NCBI RefSeq assembly: GCF_900005765.1 | Contig: NC_041690.1 | Location: forward strand, 930,001-994,000 | DNA from: Plasmodium relictum | Taxonomy: Eukaryota > Apicomplexa > Aconoidasida > Haemosporida > Plasmodiidae | Length of the DNA stretch: 64,000 nt | Direction of reading: 5' to 3' | Part shown: positions 24,394-36,860 of the stretch, piece after piece | Numbering within the stretch: the stretch's first letter is position 1 | Layout: the number at the start of each line of letters is the position of its first letter | Notes under the pieces: generated by a model | Database searches by the model: none | Told to the model about the DNA's origin: nothing | Seen by the model: only the letters and a program-made list of their open reading frames with translations | Translations under genes and position numbers: made by a program

Positions 24394-27300
24394 ATGAGAA
24401 TAATATCTGTAGGTTTTACTATATACGAGGCACAAAATTTAGAAGTTCATGATAAATTTTTATTAGATCCATTAGTGATTGTTCGTTGTTGCAATAATGA
24501 ATATATAACAAAGAAAAAAAAAAAAAAATACAACGCTGTTAATTGGGAGGAAAGTCATATATGGGATAGAATAGTTCTATCTGAAATAGAATGGAATGTA
24601 GCAAAAATAGAATTTGAAGTTCAGAGTGCAAATACATTTTGGAGAAATGAAACAATAGGTGTAATTTCTTTTGAATTAAAATTAATTAAGAATAAAAAAA
24701 ATCATCAAATTCAGGGGATATACCCAATATATAATAAAAATGGAACAGAAATAAGAGGGCAATTGAGATTAAAAGTTATGGTTTGTGATGAGAAGGATTA
24801 TGTAATAAATGATAATATACTTAATGATTTAGTAGAAAAAAATGATAATAATATTTCAGATAATGATGAGCTGTATGCAGATTTAAGTAAAGCAGTAGTT
24901 GAGGAAAATATTACTCCTTTAAGAGATAAAAATTCTAGATTTTATTATTTATATGTAAATATACACAAAATAGAAGATATATATGTAGATATTAACAAAA
25001 AAAATTATAGGGATCTTTATATAACATGTGAGTTTAATGGATGCCATTTAAAATCGAGTCAAGGAAGAAATTGTACCAATTATACTTTTAATGAATGCTT
25101 TAAAATTCCTATTTCTACACCAATTTTAGAAGATTCTATTGTTATCAAAATATGGGATTGGAATTTTTTATCAAACGACGAATTGTTAGCTATTGGGGTT
25201 TTGTCATTTACTCAAATAAAAAACAAGTCAATCAACCCCACATGGTTTAATTTATACGGTTTTCACAAAAATGAAATGAATTTAGAAAATGAAATGAATG
25301 ATATAATATATAATGATTTCAGTGTATCTCTAGAAGGAAATTTTTACTTGGGAAGAATATGCATTAGTTCATATGTTGAAAGATTAAATAATTTTGATAA
25401 TTTAAATGTAGCCATAACACAAAGCTGTTTAGCCTATGACGAGCCCTTATCTATACCTATTACTTTATTATGTGATGTTTATTTAGTTACAGGAATATTA
25501 GCAGAAAATATTTATGTACAACTATGCTGCGGCCCATATAAGAAAAAAACAGATTATGTTAATGCAAATGAAATAAAAAACAGTGAAAAGAAAAAAAAAA
25601 ATAATGACAAAAAATATAGTTCTAAAAAAGAGAAAGAATTTTTTAATTTATTTAATTTTGATGATTTGCTAAATTTAGAGAATTTCTTTAATAAAATTAG
25701 TGAAAAGCAAAACATTATAGAAAATAATGAAAATACAGAGTTCTATTTTAGCTCTAGAAAAGGGAAAATAGAGAACATGAAATTATGTGTTGTAAGTGAT
25801 GAATTACAACAATGGGATATTATAATAAATGTTTATGAAAAATCAAAAAGCTATAATACAAGTTTTTTTAATAACTTTTTAAATAATGATGGTAATTATG
25901 CAAGTATAGGAAATGAAGAATCCAAATTAACTGATTATCAAAAGTACAAAAAAAGAAAATATGAAATAGAGCAATATGAACAGCAAACATATAATAATGA
26001 TAGAAGAATTGCTTATTATAGAATGCCTTTAAAAAATGTTCTTTTGCATAATGAAAAAATATCAAGGTGTCCTATATGGATACCTTTAAAGAATATCCCG
26101 AAAAATGTTGATGGAGATTTTAATTGTATGTATAATATTTTGCAAAATGGTTCTATATTAATTAATTTAGAAAAATCATATGATGTGCAATTAGGAGTAA
26201 ATAAAAGAAAAAATTTAATTCCCGTTAATTATGAATTAAGATGTTACATATATGCATGTAGAAACATCATTTCTAATTTTAATGATTCTCCCAATACATT
26301 TGTGCATATATCTTGTTCTGGAAAAATGAAAATTACATCCTTGGTCTTAAATAATTCTAATCCTGTATTTTTACAATGTTTAAAATTAAATATAAATATC
26401 TTAACTGATTATTCTGTTGGCTTACCAACTATACCTCTTATTATAGTAACTTTATATGAGTTTCATAATAACACATTTTATTTTATTGGAAGGTGCTTTT
26501 GCAATTATGATGTCTACTTGAAAGATAATTATAAGAAGTATAATTTCACTAATAGAGGTTCTACCTACAATGTTGTTGAGCAGATAAATCCAAGATGGAT
26601 TAAACTAAAAGGTAGCAAACATGTAAAGGCAATGTATCCAAATAATTTATGGCAACAGTATGGGACTGATAAAAGGATAATACAAGAAAATTTATATGAA
26701 AAACAAAAAGAGATTTATAATAATAAAGAAAACATGTTTCAATATAATGATTTATTATGTGGGGAAAGAGTTGGAGATATACTGTTGTACTTTGAATTAG
26801 TACAATCAAAAGATGCAGTTAAAATCCCAATTTATCCTATGATATCAGAAATAAAAAAATGTTCTTTATCTTTTTATTGTATGTCACTAGAAAATTTAGT
26901 TTTAATGAAGAAGCAAAACTATTTAGAGATGTTGTTAAATAAATCCGTTATAAAAAGCATTGCTCATCCTGTTATTGTTTTATCTATAACTTCTTATTCT
27001 TCTTATGGAAAAAAAAAAAATGAATTATTAATTAAATATGAAAAATGTTTAAAAGCAAATACAAGAATACAATTAAAAAGTTGGAAAAACTCATTTAATC
27101 AACAAAGTTTTGAAATGTTTTCTATAGAAAAAATGGATATTGATATACCATTAGATCCAATATTTGATCCTACATTAAACATTAAGGTATACAATAAAAA
27201 AATTAAGGAAAAATATTTTATTGGGGAAACAAATATATCTCTAGTTCCTTATATCCCATGGATTAAAAATATTGATGAGGTTATACATTATTTACAAGCA

Positions 27301-29877
27301 CATGATGATTACTCAGAAACTATAAATTTTAAAAATATAGATGGTGCTTTTAATATATATAAAAATAAAAATGCTGCTTTGGTGATTACAGCTATATCTT
27401 TAGCTGATTGTGAACATACAATTAATTTAAAGGAAGAATTAAACAAATATGAGGAAGATGATGATGATATGTGGAAGCAAATACCTCTTTTTAATATGAG
27501 AAAAGAAAAACAAAATAATATAGATAACGGCAAAGGAATTCCAAATGAACAAACTACATTAAATAATAATTATCTTGAAAATAAGAATAATATGTATAAT
27601 AACATGATTCAAAACAATATATATAATTATGATAAAATGATGGACAACAATATGTATAATAGTAATGTGAACAGAAATAATATTAATATCAATAATAAAA
27701 TTATGAAAAATGATATTTATAATAACATGATTGTAAATAATATATATAACAATAATATAATAGCCAATGATATGGATGCACAAAAAATGTACAGTGATAA
27801 CATGATTAACAGCAATCTGATTAACAACAACATGTATTATGATAATAATATGATGATCAATAATATGTATAAGAATAATATATATAACCCATCCAATTAT
27901 GGTATGATTAACTACAATAATAATTACCCTAATAATATACAAAACTTTCCCTATAATGACGTAAATATTGGAAATAATTCTTACAATAATCCTTCGAACA
28001 TGTATAATAATAACCCATATAATAAATACTATAACAATTTTTCATCATATTATGAAGCATATAAAAAGGATGTTTATAATGTTAAATTCAATGATAATGT
28101 TTATAAATTGTTTGATGATGGAGTTCCTGAGATAATAAAATTAACTTATAATGTAAAAAATTATCCATACATAAAAATTTTAACTAGTAAATTTATATTA
28201 AATGTTCATATTCCACCACGATTTATTATATATGTTGAAGGAGATAAATTAAATACTGAAAAATTTATAAAAAACTTTCATCGCTCATCTGTTGATGGAA
28301 TATTAGAAAACTACTTAGACGATATATTAATACCCTCTATTCCCTTAAAAAAAAAATGTAGTACCTTCTCATTAGATCATAACATTGCAGAAAATAAAAT
28401 ACAAAAAGAAGGTATTTCTTTTGGGTGTTTTGAAAAATTTCCTTTCATGGAATTTTGTGGTGGATATATAAAATGCTTTGCTAAAATAAAATATAGAAAT
28501 TTAATATCTGAGAATATTCCATTAAGTTTAAAAGACATAGATAGCCAAAATGTTTTTCGTAACAAATTTAGAGGGATAAATAAGATACCTTTGTATTTAA
28601 AAATTAGAGTATACGTCTTAAGAGGCATAGGAATATATGGAATAAATAATGAATATTTGGCTAATCCTTACTTAATTTTCTCTCTAGGTGAAAAGACATC
28701 AAATTTAAGAAATTCGTTTAAGGAATGTAATATAAATCCAGAGTTTCGCTGTTTGTGGGAAAGTGAAGCAATTTTTCCTGAAGACGAAACATTAACGATA
28801 AGTGTATATAGTGCAGAAAATAATTTTGATAAACAAATAAACGACATATATATAGGATCTACAGAAATTAATTTATTCGACAGGTGGATGAGTAAGGAAT
28901 GGAGACATATGATGAAAAAAAATAAAATACCAATAGAATATAGGCCATTATATAATAACTATTTAAAAGGGAAAAATGATAATATTTATAATAAAATTAA
29001 TAGTTGGAACAATATTTTTTCATTTTTTGATATTTTCACACACTTAATGAAATATTCTACTAGAAAAGGTTATTCAAAAGAAGATCAAACATTTTTAAAA
29101 AATTCAGAAAGAAATAATTATGGGATATTAGAAATGTGGGTAGAAATCATGGATTATGAACAATCAAAAAAAATTCCTATACATAAAATGGCATCACCAA
29201 AAAAAACAGAAATAGAAATAAGAATAATAATATGGAGATGCACTATATTATCTAATGAAGAAAATGGAAATAGAACATTAGATTTAATAGTTACCTCAGA
29301 ATTAGATTGCCCAACTTATAATGGAAAAAATGCAAATATTCAATCAACCGATGTACATTATAATTGTAAATTAGGTAATGCAATATTTAATTGGAGAATT
29401 GTATATCCAAATATAACTCATCCATTAAATACATGTTTTGTGCAACTAGCTGCATATAATAACAACAATGTTGGAGTTAGTGAATTTTTAGGGGAGGTAA
29501 ATTTAGAATTATCTAAATATGTACATAAAGCATCTCAAATAATGAATAAATTTGAACTAGACGCAGAATTAAAATTGAGAAAAAAAAATGGAATTGAAAC
29601 CGAAAATAATTATAACGGTTATATACAAGTAACAGTGCAATTCATCCCTCAAGCGAAAGCCAATATTAAACCGGTTGGCTTAGGTAGAGATGAACCAAAT
29701 AGAAACCCATATTTAAGAACACCTGATAGTGGTAGAGAATGGAATGATTTTATTAGCTCAATTGGTTTTAATGATATTTATAAACCTTTTTGGAATTGGC
29801 TGAAAATATTTTTTATTTGTCTTTTAATTATATGGGTATTTGTTTTATCATTTATTTATCCTTCTTTATTACTATAG
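24394..29877 (+). CDS. Ferlin, multi-C2-domain tail-anchored membrane protein
   Basis: Single exon, 1827 residues. Ferlins are calcium-responsive C2-domain proteins that drive membrane fusion; in apicomplexans they act in microneme/rhoptry secretion and vesicle traffic. C2-like modules are visible at the N-terminus (about 1-125), about 180-320 (YVNIHKIEDIYVD.. IVIKIWDWNFLSNDELLAIG), several in the middle, about 1400-1515 (LKIRVYVLRGIGIY.. ISVYSAENN) and about 1605-1730 (IEIRIIIWRCTILSNEENG). The last ~25 residues (WLKIFFICLLIIWVFVLSF) are a single membrane helix with almost no lumenal tail, as in all ferlins. An Asn/Met/Tyr-rich low-complexity insert interrupts residues about 1040-1222. The start MRIISVGFTIYEAQNL begins directly in the first C2 strand. 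Gene order suggests the PF3D7_1455600 orthologue. Which ferlin class it belongs to was not determined. Confidence 0.94.
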   Translation: MRIISVGFTIYEAQNLEVHDKFLLDPLVIVRCCNNEYITKKKKKKYNAVNWEESHIWDRIVLSEIEWNVAKIEFEVQSANTFWRNETIGVISFELKLIKNKKNHQIQGIYPIYNKNGTEIRGQLRLKVMVCDEKDYVINDNILNDLVEKNDNNISDNDELYADLSKAVVEENITPLRDKNSRFYYLYVNIHKIEDIYVDINKKNYRDLYITCEFNGCHLKSSQGRNCTNYTFNECFKIPISTPILEDSIVIKIWDWNFLSNDELLAIGVLSFTQIKNKSINPTWFNLYGFHKNEMNLENEMNDIIYNDFSVSLEGNFYLGRICISSYVERLNNFDNLNVAITQSCLAYDEPLSIPITLLCDVYLVTGILAENIYVQLCCGPYKKKTDYVNANEIKNSEKKKKNNDKKYSSKKEKEFFNLFNFDDLLNLENFFNKISEKQNIIENNENTEFYFSSRKGKIENMKLCVVSDELQQWDIIINVYEKSKSYNTSFFNNFLNNDGNYASIGNEESKLTDYQKYKKRKYEIEQYEQQTYNNDRRIAYYRMPLKNVLLHNEKISRCPIWIPLKNIPKNVDGDFNCMYNILQNGSILINLEKSYDVQLGVNKRKNLIPVNYELRCYIYACRNIISNFNDSPNTFVHISCSGKMKITSLVLNNSNPVFLQCLKLNINILTDYSVGLPTIPLIIVTLYEFHNNTFYFIGRCFCNYDVYLKDNYKKYNFTNRGSTYNVVEQINPRWIKLKGSKHVKAMYPNNLWQQYGTDKRIIQENLYEKQKEIYNNKENMFQYNDLLCGERVGDILLYFELVQSKDAVKIPIYPMISEIKKCSLSFYCMSLENLVLMKKQNYLEMLLNKSVIKSIAHPVIVLSITSYSSYGKKKNELLIKYEKCLKANTRIQLKSWKNSFNQQSFEMFSIEKMDIDIPLDPIFDPTLNIKVYNKKIKEKYFIGETNISLVPYIPWIKNIDEVIHYLQAHDDYSETINFKNIDGAFNIYKNKNAALVITAISLADCEHTINLKEELNKYEEDDDDMWKQIPLFNMRKEKQNNIDNGKGIPNEQTTLNNNYLENKNNMYNNMIQNNIYNYDKMMDNNMYNSNVNRNNININNKIMKNDIYNNMIVNNIYNNNIIANDMDAQKMYSDNMINSNLINNNMYYDNNMMINNMYKNNIYNPSNYGMINYNNNYPNNIQNFPYNDVNIGNNSYNNPSNMYNNNPYNKYYNNFSSYYEAYKKDVYNVKFNDNVYKLFDDGVPEIIKLTYNVKNYPYIKILTSKFILNVHIPPRFIIYVEGDKLNTEKFIKNFHRSSVDGILENYLDDILIPSIPLKKKCSTFSLDHNIAENKIQKEGISFGCFEKFPFMEFCGGYIKCFAKIKYRNLISENIPLSLKDIDSQNVFRNKFRGINKIPLYLKIRVYVLRGIGIYGINNEYLANPYLIFSLGEKTSNLRNSFKECNINPEFRCLWESEAIFPEDETLTISVYSAENNFDKQINDIYIGSTEINLFDRWMSKEWRHMMKKNKIPIEYRPLYNNYLKGKNDNIYNKINSWNNIFSFFDIFTHLMKYSTRKGYSKEDQTFLKNSERNNYGILEMWVEIMDYEQSKKIPIHKMASPKKTEIEIRIIIWRCTILSNEENGNRTLDLIVTSELDCPTYNGKNANIQSTDVHYNCKLGNAIFNWRIVYPNITHPLNTCFVQLAAYNNNNVGVSEFLGEVNLELSKYVHKASQIMNKFELDAELKLRKKNGIETENNYNGYIQVTVQFIPQAKANIKPVGLGRDEPNRNPYLRTPDSGREWNDFISSIGFNDIYKPFWNWLKIFFICLLIIWVFVLSFIYPSLLL

Positions 29878-30757
29878 ATAATTAAACTATAATTAATAGC
29901 ATAAATTAATTAGTATTTTACTATATATATTTTTTCGTTTATGTTTATAATTTTTTATATTCCTTAAGATTACGTTGATTTTCAACTTATTTTTTAGATT
30001 TCTTTTATTTTAAGTATTCTTTTTAATATTTTATTTAATTTTAAGTATTCTTTTTAAGTGTATTTAACTTTAAGAATTCTATTCCTTTTAGATTTCAACA
30101 TTTTTATTTTGAGTTTTCCTTTTATTTTAATTTTTGGTCAATTATTTTTCTTTTTTGTTATTTATTTATCATTTATTCTAAACTCTTTTCCTTTCTATAA
30201 AATTCTTTTTAATTCTTATAACCTTTTCATATCCTTTTTGTGAGTTTTTTTTTTCCTTTTCTTTCAAAATTCCGATATATAGTTTATTAAAGTTTATAAG
30301 TTTTAAAAAGAAATTTGATCACAAAAAAAGAAATATAATTTTTGTAAAGTAATTATCACATATATATATCTAAATTTTTATGTATCAGTTGTAACAGTAA
30401 CTTTTATAAGAGTAAAAAACACTGCTTTTAAGAAAATTTTTAACTTAAAAATCAATTAAGTATTATTTTTTTTTTAATGAGCAAGAATTCTGAATTCAGA
30501 ATAAGAAGGAATAAGAAAAGAATAAATAATTTATCATTAATATTGAAAAATAAAATAATAAATTCATTCTAAAGACGGAAAATATTTTATATTCAAATAT
30601 TTATGGTAAAAGGGTAATTTCTATTTTTGAAAAAAAATAAAAAAATAAAAAGATAAAATAAAAATAAATTACAAAAAAAAAATTAAGTGTTATAACATAT
30701 ACATGAATATATTAAAAAAAAAGGTTGGAGATTAATATATATTTTTAAGTATATACT
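29878..30757. other. Intergenic region between convergent ferlin and AP-1 gamma genes
   Basis: T-rich 3' flank with a short direct repeat (30007-30057). The frame at 30058-30243 is T-composed and not credible. No gene supported. Confidence 0.6.
30007..30057. repeat. Two exact copies of a 20-bp sequence
   Basis: ATTTTAAGTATTCTTTTTAA occurs at 30007-30026 and 30038-30057, spaced by 31 bp, with a decayed third copy just after. A local tandem duplication in the ferlin 3' flank. Confidence 0.8.
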
Positions 30758-30983
30758 TTATAAAGTATCAGGAAAATTTCCTATATTTATAAAATCTTGA
30801 AACCTTTCGTTATTTTTAAAATAAGATAACCTAACTTTCATAAGAACAGGTTTTTTCTTAAATAATTTATTAACAATTTTTAGATCTTGAGTAATTTTTG
30901 TTTTTTCAAAAGGTAATAATTCACTGGATGATGCTGGAAATATTTCTAATTTTATATAATTAGGGACTACAGCCTAAAAATAA

Positions 30984-31021
<38 letters not shown>

Positions 31022-34000
31022 AGTTAAAATATATTAACCTATAAAAATATATATAATATATAAAAATAAAAAATGAAAATAAATTTTTAGTACCTCAAAA
31101 ACAAATGAACTTATTAATTCATTTGATTTATTTGAATATGTAGCTTTAATAATAGTTATTTCTGAATCTAAATTTTCCTTTTCAAAATTAAATATAATTT
31201 CAATATCATTTTTTTCATATATTTTCATTGGATTTATTTGAACTTTCTGTTCTATTTTATCATCTATTATATTTAACTATAAAAAAAACAATAAACATGC
31301 ATATGCATTATATATAAAAGTGTCATATTCCTATATTATATATGATATATAATCATATTTTAAATCATATAAATATATTTATATAATAAAAAAATTAAAA
31401 TTTACATTTAAAATATCATTTTGCTTATCTGCTTGTATATCTTCCAAAAATAAATTCAAAGAATCATATCCTACAAAAATAAATTAAAAAAATGAAAAAT
31501 TGTATTGTCTACGTATAAATATATATAAAGTATATTTAGTAATAAAACATTTTACAATAATGAATATATTGTTAAAACAAACTTGAAAATCACAATGTAA
31601 TAATATATAAACAAGAAATATAAAATTAATAGTTCGATACATAGATAAAAAAAAAAAAAAAGAATTACAAGAATTATATATGCTTAGATAAATAATAAAA
31701 TGGACAAATTTTACCATTTCCATTTGCACAATTTTGTAAATTATTTTTTGGTTGATCAATCGAAATATTTCCAAAAAGATCTGCCAAAATATCTTCATTC
31801 TTTTTACTTGCAATTTCTAAATCATTTTCATTTTTCGTACTAGTATTTGAAAAATTGTCAACAATTGTTTCTCTATTTGTTACAGATTCATTTATGTTAG
31901 AATTATCATTTAAACTAAAATCATTGATAATATTAAAATCTTCTTTTTTCTTAGAATCTTCATTTATAATATGGTTAATATTTTTAATAAAAGTATTATT
32001 TATATCCAAGTTATCTTTATTGGTGAAATTATCATTATGTTTATTGTCTGAATTTTGTAAACCTAGCACATCATCAAGATCTAATAAATCTACGCATGCA
32101 TTATTTGAATTATCATTAATTGTATAGTTTTCCGTGTTTGTTTTATTAGAAATATCAATAATTTTATCATTGCATATATTTTCTTCATCTACTTGTAATT
32201 CTTTTTTTTTATTTATTTTTTTATTACAAGGTATACGTAATAAAACATAGTCTCTGATATCATCCCACTGAGGATTCATAAATTCGTGGAATTCGCATGC
32301 TCTTTGTTGTATCTCTATAGATCTATTTTTTTTATATTTTTGAATTATTTTTTCTATTTTTTTTCTTTGAGAAGGAAATCTTACTGTTAATTTATTTAGA
32401 CACATCAAAATATATTGCATAATAATGTTATTATCATCATTATTTATATTTTCATTTATATTACAGCATACATTCGAATTACCATTATTAGGAGTGTCTT
32501 CTAAAATATTTAGAGATTTATTATATATAATATTATGAATAGGATCTTTTACATTTATGCTATGTAGCTCTTTAATGCTATTCCCTTCATATGTTTTAAC
32601 TATTTTTTCTAATAAATCAAAAACATCATCATAAGTAACAGTTATTATCTCTTGATCTGGTCCTACATTTTTTTCTTGAATTAATAAATCACCAAATTCT
32701 CCAATACACCAAATACCTACTTGTATCAGTGCATACTGATCTAAATTTTCTCTAATAGAAAAAAAAAGCTTAAAGACAACATATGAATGAAATTCTGGGT
32801 TTTGTAAAAGATAATAAATGAAATCATCTTTAATATGATCTTGTATAAAATTTCCAGCTAAACAAAATAATTTTATATATGTATCTAATAAATACTGAAT
32901 ATTTGGTGCATATTTATTGACAGAAACACAAATATTAGAAACAATATCACCTTTAATTTCCATATCAGCAACTAATAAATAATTTAACAACTCTTTTACC
33001 ATAGTTTTTAAAGATTCTTTTGTAATAAGAGCAAATGCAACATCTAATGCTTTCTTTCTTATACTTATATCCTGGTCTTTTAAACACTCTATAATAGTAT
33101 TTCTATATATATGCAATGTTTTAGGATCTTTTTTTAATAATTTCTGTAAAGTGCATAAACCAACATATCTAATATTATTATCATTGTTCTGTAAAAATTT
33201 TCCCAAAACATTTACAGCTAATACTAGTAAACCAGGATCTGTAGATATATATGTGATTGTTTTAACACATTCATATAAAATTGCATTTCCTACATTTTTC
33301 AAAGAATCTGTATTTGTAGCTACTTGAGCCAATATAGAATTTACCTCTTCCATATCATATGAGTTGTTTTGATTAACACTAATATCATTTTTTGAATATA
33401 AATTATTTTCTTTTGATAAATTTTTATTAGATGTATGCTTATTTGTTTCATTTTCACTAAATACATTGTTACAATGGTTTCCCGTTTCTTCTATTTTTAA
33501 GTTAAAATATTTTGTTGTAGACTCATTTTCATTAATATTATCATCTGAGTTTAAGTATTTTAATAATTTTAATATTTTAACTTGTAAAAAAGGATCATTA
33601 ATACCGTATATATCATATTCTGCTCCATGAGAATATCCCGACATAACACAACTTTTCAAAATCTTTACAATTTTATTTGTATGAATTTTTAAAACGTTTT
33701 TGTATTGAGGTTTTTTTTCTATTAATGAAATCATTAAACTGATTCCTGCACTCAAAACACCATGATTCCTATCATCTAGCAAATTACTGATTTTATCTAA
33801 AAATAAATCTTCTATATCATTTGTTTTTTTTAATATACGAATGGCGCACATGGTTGCTTTCTTTTTTATGTAGGGGTTATTAATATTTATCATATCAAGG
33901 ATTTCATGACTTAAGGAAGAACACATTTCACTATTTGCAATATTTCCTAAAGCACATAAGGCTATTCCATTAATATACTGATTACTATTTCTCAGATCAT

Positions 34001-34319
34001 TCTTAATGGAATTTGTTACTAGCATTAAAATATCAGTATTTTCATCTAGAAGTATAGTTAATCCCAAATATCCAATTCTTTTATAAGAAAATTTATTTGA
34101 TGCAATTAATTTTAAACATTCTATTTGCCCAAAATGAGTGGGATAACCTAGCATATTTATAAATAATAGTTTAGCAACATTTCTATGCCTATAAATATTA
34201 TCTTCCTCTTTAAAAGCAGTTCTAATTAATGCACATTCTTTAGCAACAACTGATCTTTCTTCAGCAGCAGTTTTACAACTTCTTATATTTCGAATTAACT
34301 CTCTTAATTTTATTGACAT
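30758..34319 (-). CDS. AP-1 complex subunit gamma (gamma-adaptin)
   Basis: Four exons: complement(31715..34319), (31406..31470), (31094..31276), (30758..30973); 1022 residues. It is the large gamma subunit of the AP-1 clathrin adaptor, working at the trans-Golgi/endosome in cargo sorting, in apicomplexans including toward rhoptries. The start MSIKLRELIRNIRSCKTAAE is the canonical gamma-adaptin N-terminus, followed by the armadillo-type trunk (YPTHFGQIECLKL, RIGYLGL, NGIALCALGNIAN) to about residue 640. An Asn/Ser/Glu-rich insert of about 80 residues interrupts the trunk near 260-345. A low-complexity hinge (about 690-850) follows. The last three small exons encode the gamma-ear (about 890-1022; KATYSNKSNELISSFVFE, VPNYIKLEIFP, NFPDTL). 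Omitting these exons would leave a protein without its accessory-binding ear. The 5' leader on the coding strand is very purine-rich. Confidence 0.95.
30989..31017. repeat. (TA)n microsatellite in an AP-1 gamma intron
   Basis: About 29 bp of uninterrupted TA dinucleotides within the last intron (30974-31093). Confidence 0.9.
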
Positions 34320-36860
34320 TACTTTATACCTTTTTCTGCTTTAGTTTTTTATTTTTTTTTTTTTCCTTATGTTTTTTTATCTTCTATTTTTTTTTTTTTT
34401 TCTCTTATTTCCTTTTTTTTTTATTCTTATAATTTTCCTTCCTTTTTCTTTCTTTTATCTTTTTTTTTTCTTTTTTTTTTTTTTCTTTTTTTCAATAAAC
34501 CTTTAAAGCCACTATTTTTTTATTTTTTTTTTCATAATTAATATGTATATCTAAAGAAAAAAAAAAAAAATAATATATTATTCTTATAATTCTTAAATAA
34601 AATTTTAGAAATTAGTACTACATATTTATCCATAAAAAATACATATATAAAAAAAAAAATAAATAAAAAATTAATAATATATTTATATATAACTATTTAT
34701 TTATACGAAAAATAAAATGTTACTATAAAAAATATGTATCTTGTTGAATATCTGTTCATGCATTAAAAAAAAAAAATTTATATTTCCTTTACATAATATC
34801 TGTTTTTTTATGTCTTTACCAATAAAAAAAAAAAAAGAAAAAAAAAAGAAAAAAAAAAAAAGAAAAAAGGAATTATGAAATAAATACATGCTTAAATTGG
34901 TTATAGAACAATACAATTAAAAATTTATTATTTATATTTTTAAAAACGTAAATGTTATATTTTCAGCCAATGTGTGTTAGTACGCCTTTTAAATAAAATA
35001 AAGAAAATTTAATTTTTAATAAAATTACTATTAATAAAAATTACCTCATTTTATTTCTTTTTTTTTATATACATGCCTATTATAATTAGTATTAACAATA
35101 GATTTTATTTGTAATAATTTAAATTTGTTTGTTAAGAATAAAAATTAATAAAAACAGAGAGAAAAAAAAATGCAATATGCCATTTATATAATAGATTAAT
35201 ATATAATTAATCAGTAAAAAATATATAAATTATTCTTAAAATAAAAATTACATATCCTGATAATAAATTTAAATTTAAAACAAAAATTGATATTCTAAAA
35301 TTATTTATTTCGTAGTATGCTTTTCTTTTTCAATGTGTATGTATTAGCGCAAACTATTAAAAGCTATTATTTATTCTATTTTTAATAAATGCATATATTA
35401 CACAAGAAAAATAGTATAAAACCATGACCATTTAGTTAAATGTTTTATGAATAATTTTTATTAATAAAAATTATAAATTAATTTATATAAGAATATTTCA
35501 CAAATTAAATATATCTTTTCATTTTTCAACAAAATAATAAATTATAAAAATACTGCATAAGCGAATTTATATAAGCATATTAAGGGATAAAAAGAAGAAT
35601 GTTATTCCCGTGCATCTATTTTTTATATATATTTTATTATATATAATGAATATACTATTTCATTTTTTTTTTCTTTTTTTTAATTTATATTCATGTGAAT
35701 AACAAGGGTTTAATTTTATCGTTATTTATATTCATCATTATTGTAAAAAATTCTAATGATTGATTTAAACTACTGAAATTAAGTATTTTAATACATTTTA
35801 CTTTTATAAGGAAATAAAACTGAAGAAATGAGTAAAAACCACTTTTAAATTAAATTATAAATTCGGTAGGAAAAACTACCTATTATTTTTAGAAAATTTT
35901 TCCTTTTTTTATATTAAATTATTTTAAAAACCAAGTGTAAATACGATACATAATAGTATAATGAAAAAAATACTGCATTATTCCCTTACACTTTGCTTAC
36001 ATTTTTCTTTTTCAGAATTTTTCTAACATTCGATAAAAAAAAAAAAAATAAAATAAATTTTTTATTGCAAATCTAAATATATCATATATTTAATTAAAAT
36101 TTTAAATTAATAAATTATTAATATATAAAACTTCATTATAATTACTTTTTTAATACATTCTTTAAATTTTATATAACATTAAATTTTATAGGATAACATA
36201 TATCTAATTAAAATTGTGTACATTAAAAAAAAAAAAAAAAAAAAGATAATATAAAAATATTAAATTAAAATTTATAATCATTAATTACATGTAATAAAAA
36301 TATGGAGGGCTAATTAACAAATATCAAATGTTAGTGGCACTTAATTTTTAATTTTTTTTTTTTTTTTTTTATCAATTTTCTGAATGAGTTAATTTTTATT
36401 AAATATATTATGCTTCAGTAATGAATATATTTATGTTATCTATTTTAATAAACCTTTTTTTTTAATGATTTTATAGATACAATATTACAGAAAATTTGCA
36501 ATTTTATGTCTTTCTAAAAAAGTTATAAATAAATAATGTAGCATGAAAATGAGTTGAACTGAATATTATTAATTTTGCATAAAAAGAAAAAAAATGCAAA
36601 TGATTTTTATATATTAAATTTTTATATTCATTTATAAAATAAATAATTTCATTATTTATTTAAAATTTGATAATTATAACTTTTTTTTTTTTTTTTTAAT
36701 ATTAATAAATAATAAAAAAAAAAATTTTTTTTTTTTTGCGTATGAAATCTATATAATAATTAAAATAATATTAAAAAGAAACTGTAGAATACGTTTATGA
36801 GGTTTATAATTTTTTAATATTTAATAAATTAAAGATTAATAAAATAAGAAAGAAAAAAGA
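34320..36860. other. Divergent 5' region between AP-1 gamma and hemolysin III genes
   Basis: About 2.5 kb. The first 180 bp (34320-34500) is an almost pure T/C strand, that is A/G on the AP-1 gamma coding strand. A second purine run lies at 34828-34870. The rest is A/T-rich with nothing that looks coding. Confidence 0.55.

Noticed and set aside
27559-27942. 127-residue minus-strand frame rich in Ile, His and Val
   Set aside because: Antisense of the Asn/Met/Tyr repeat inside ferlin.
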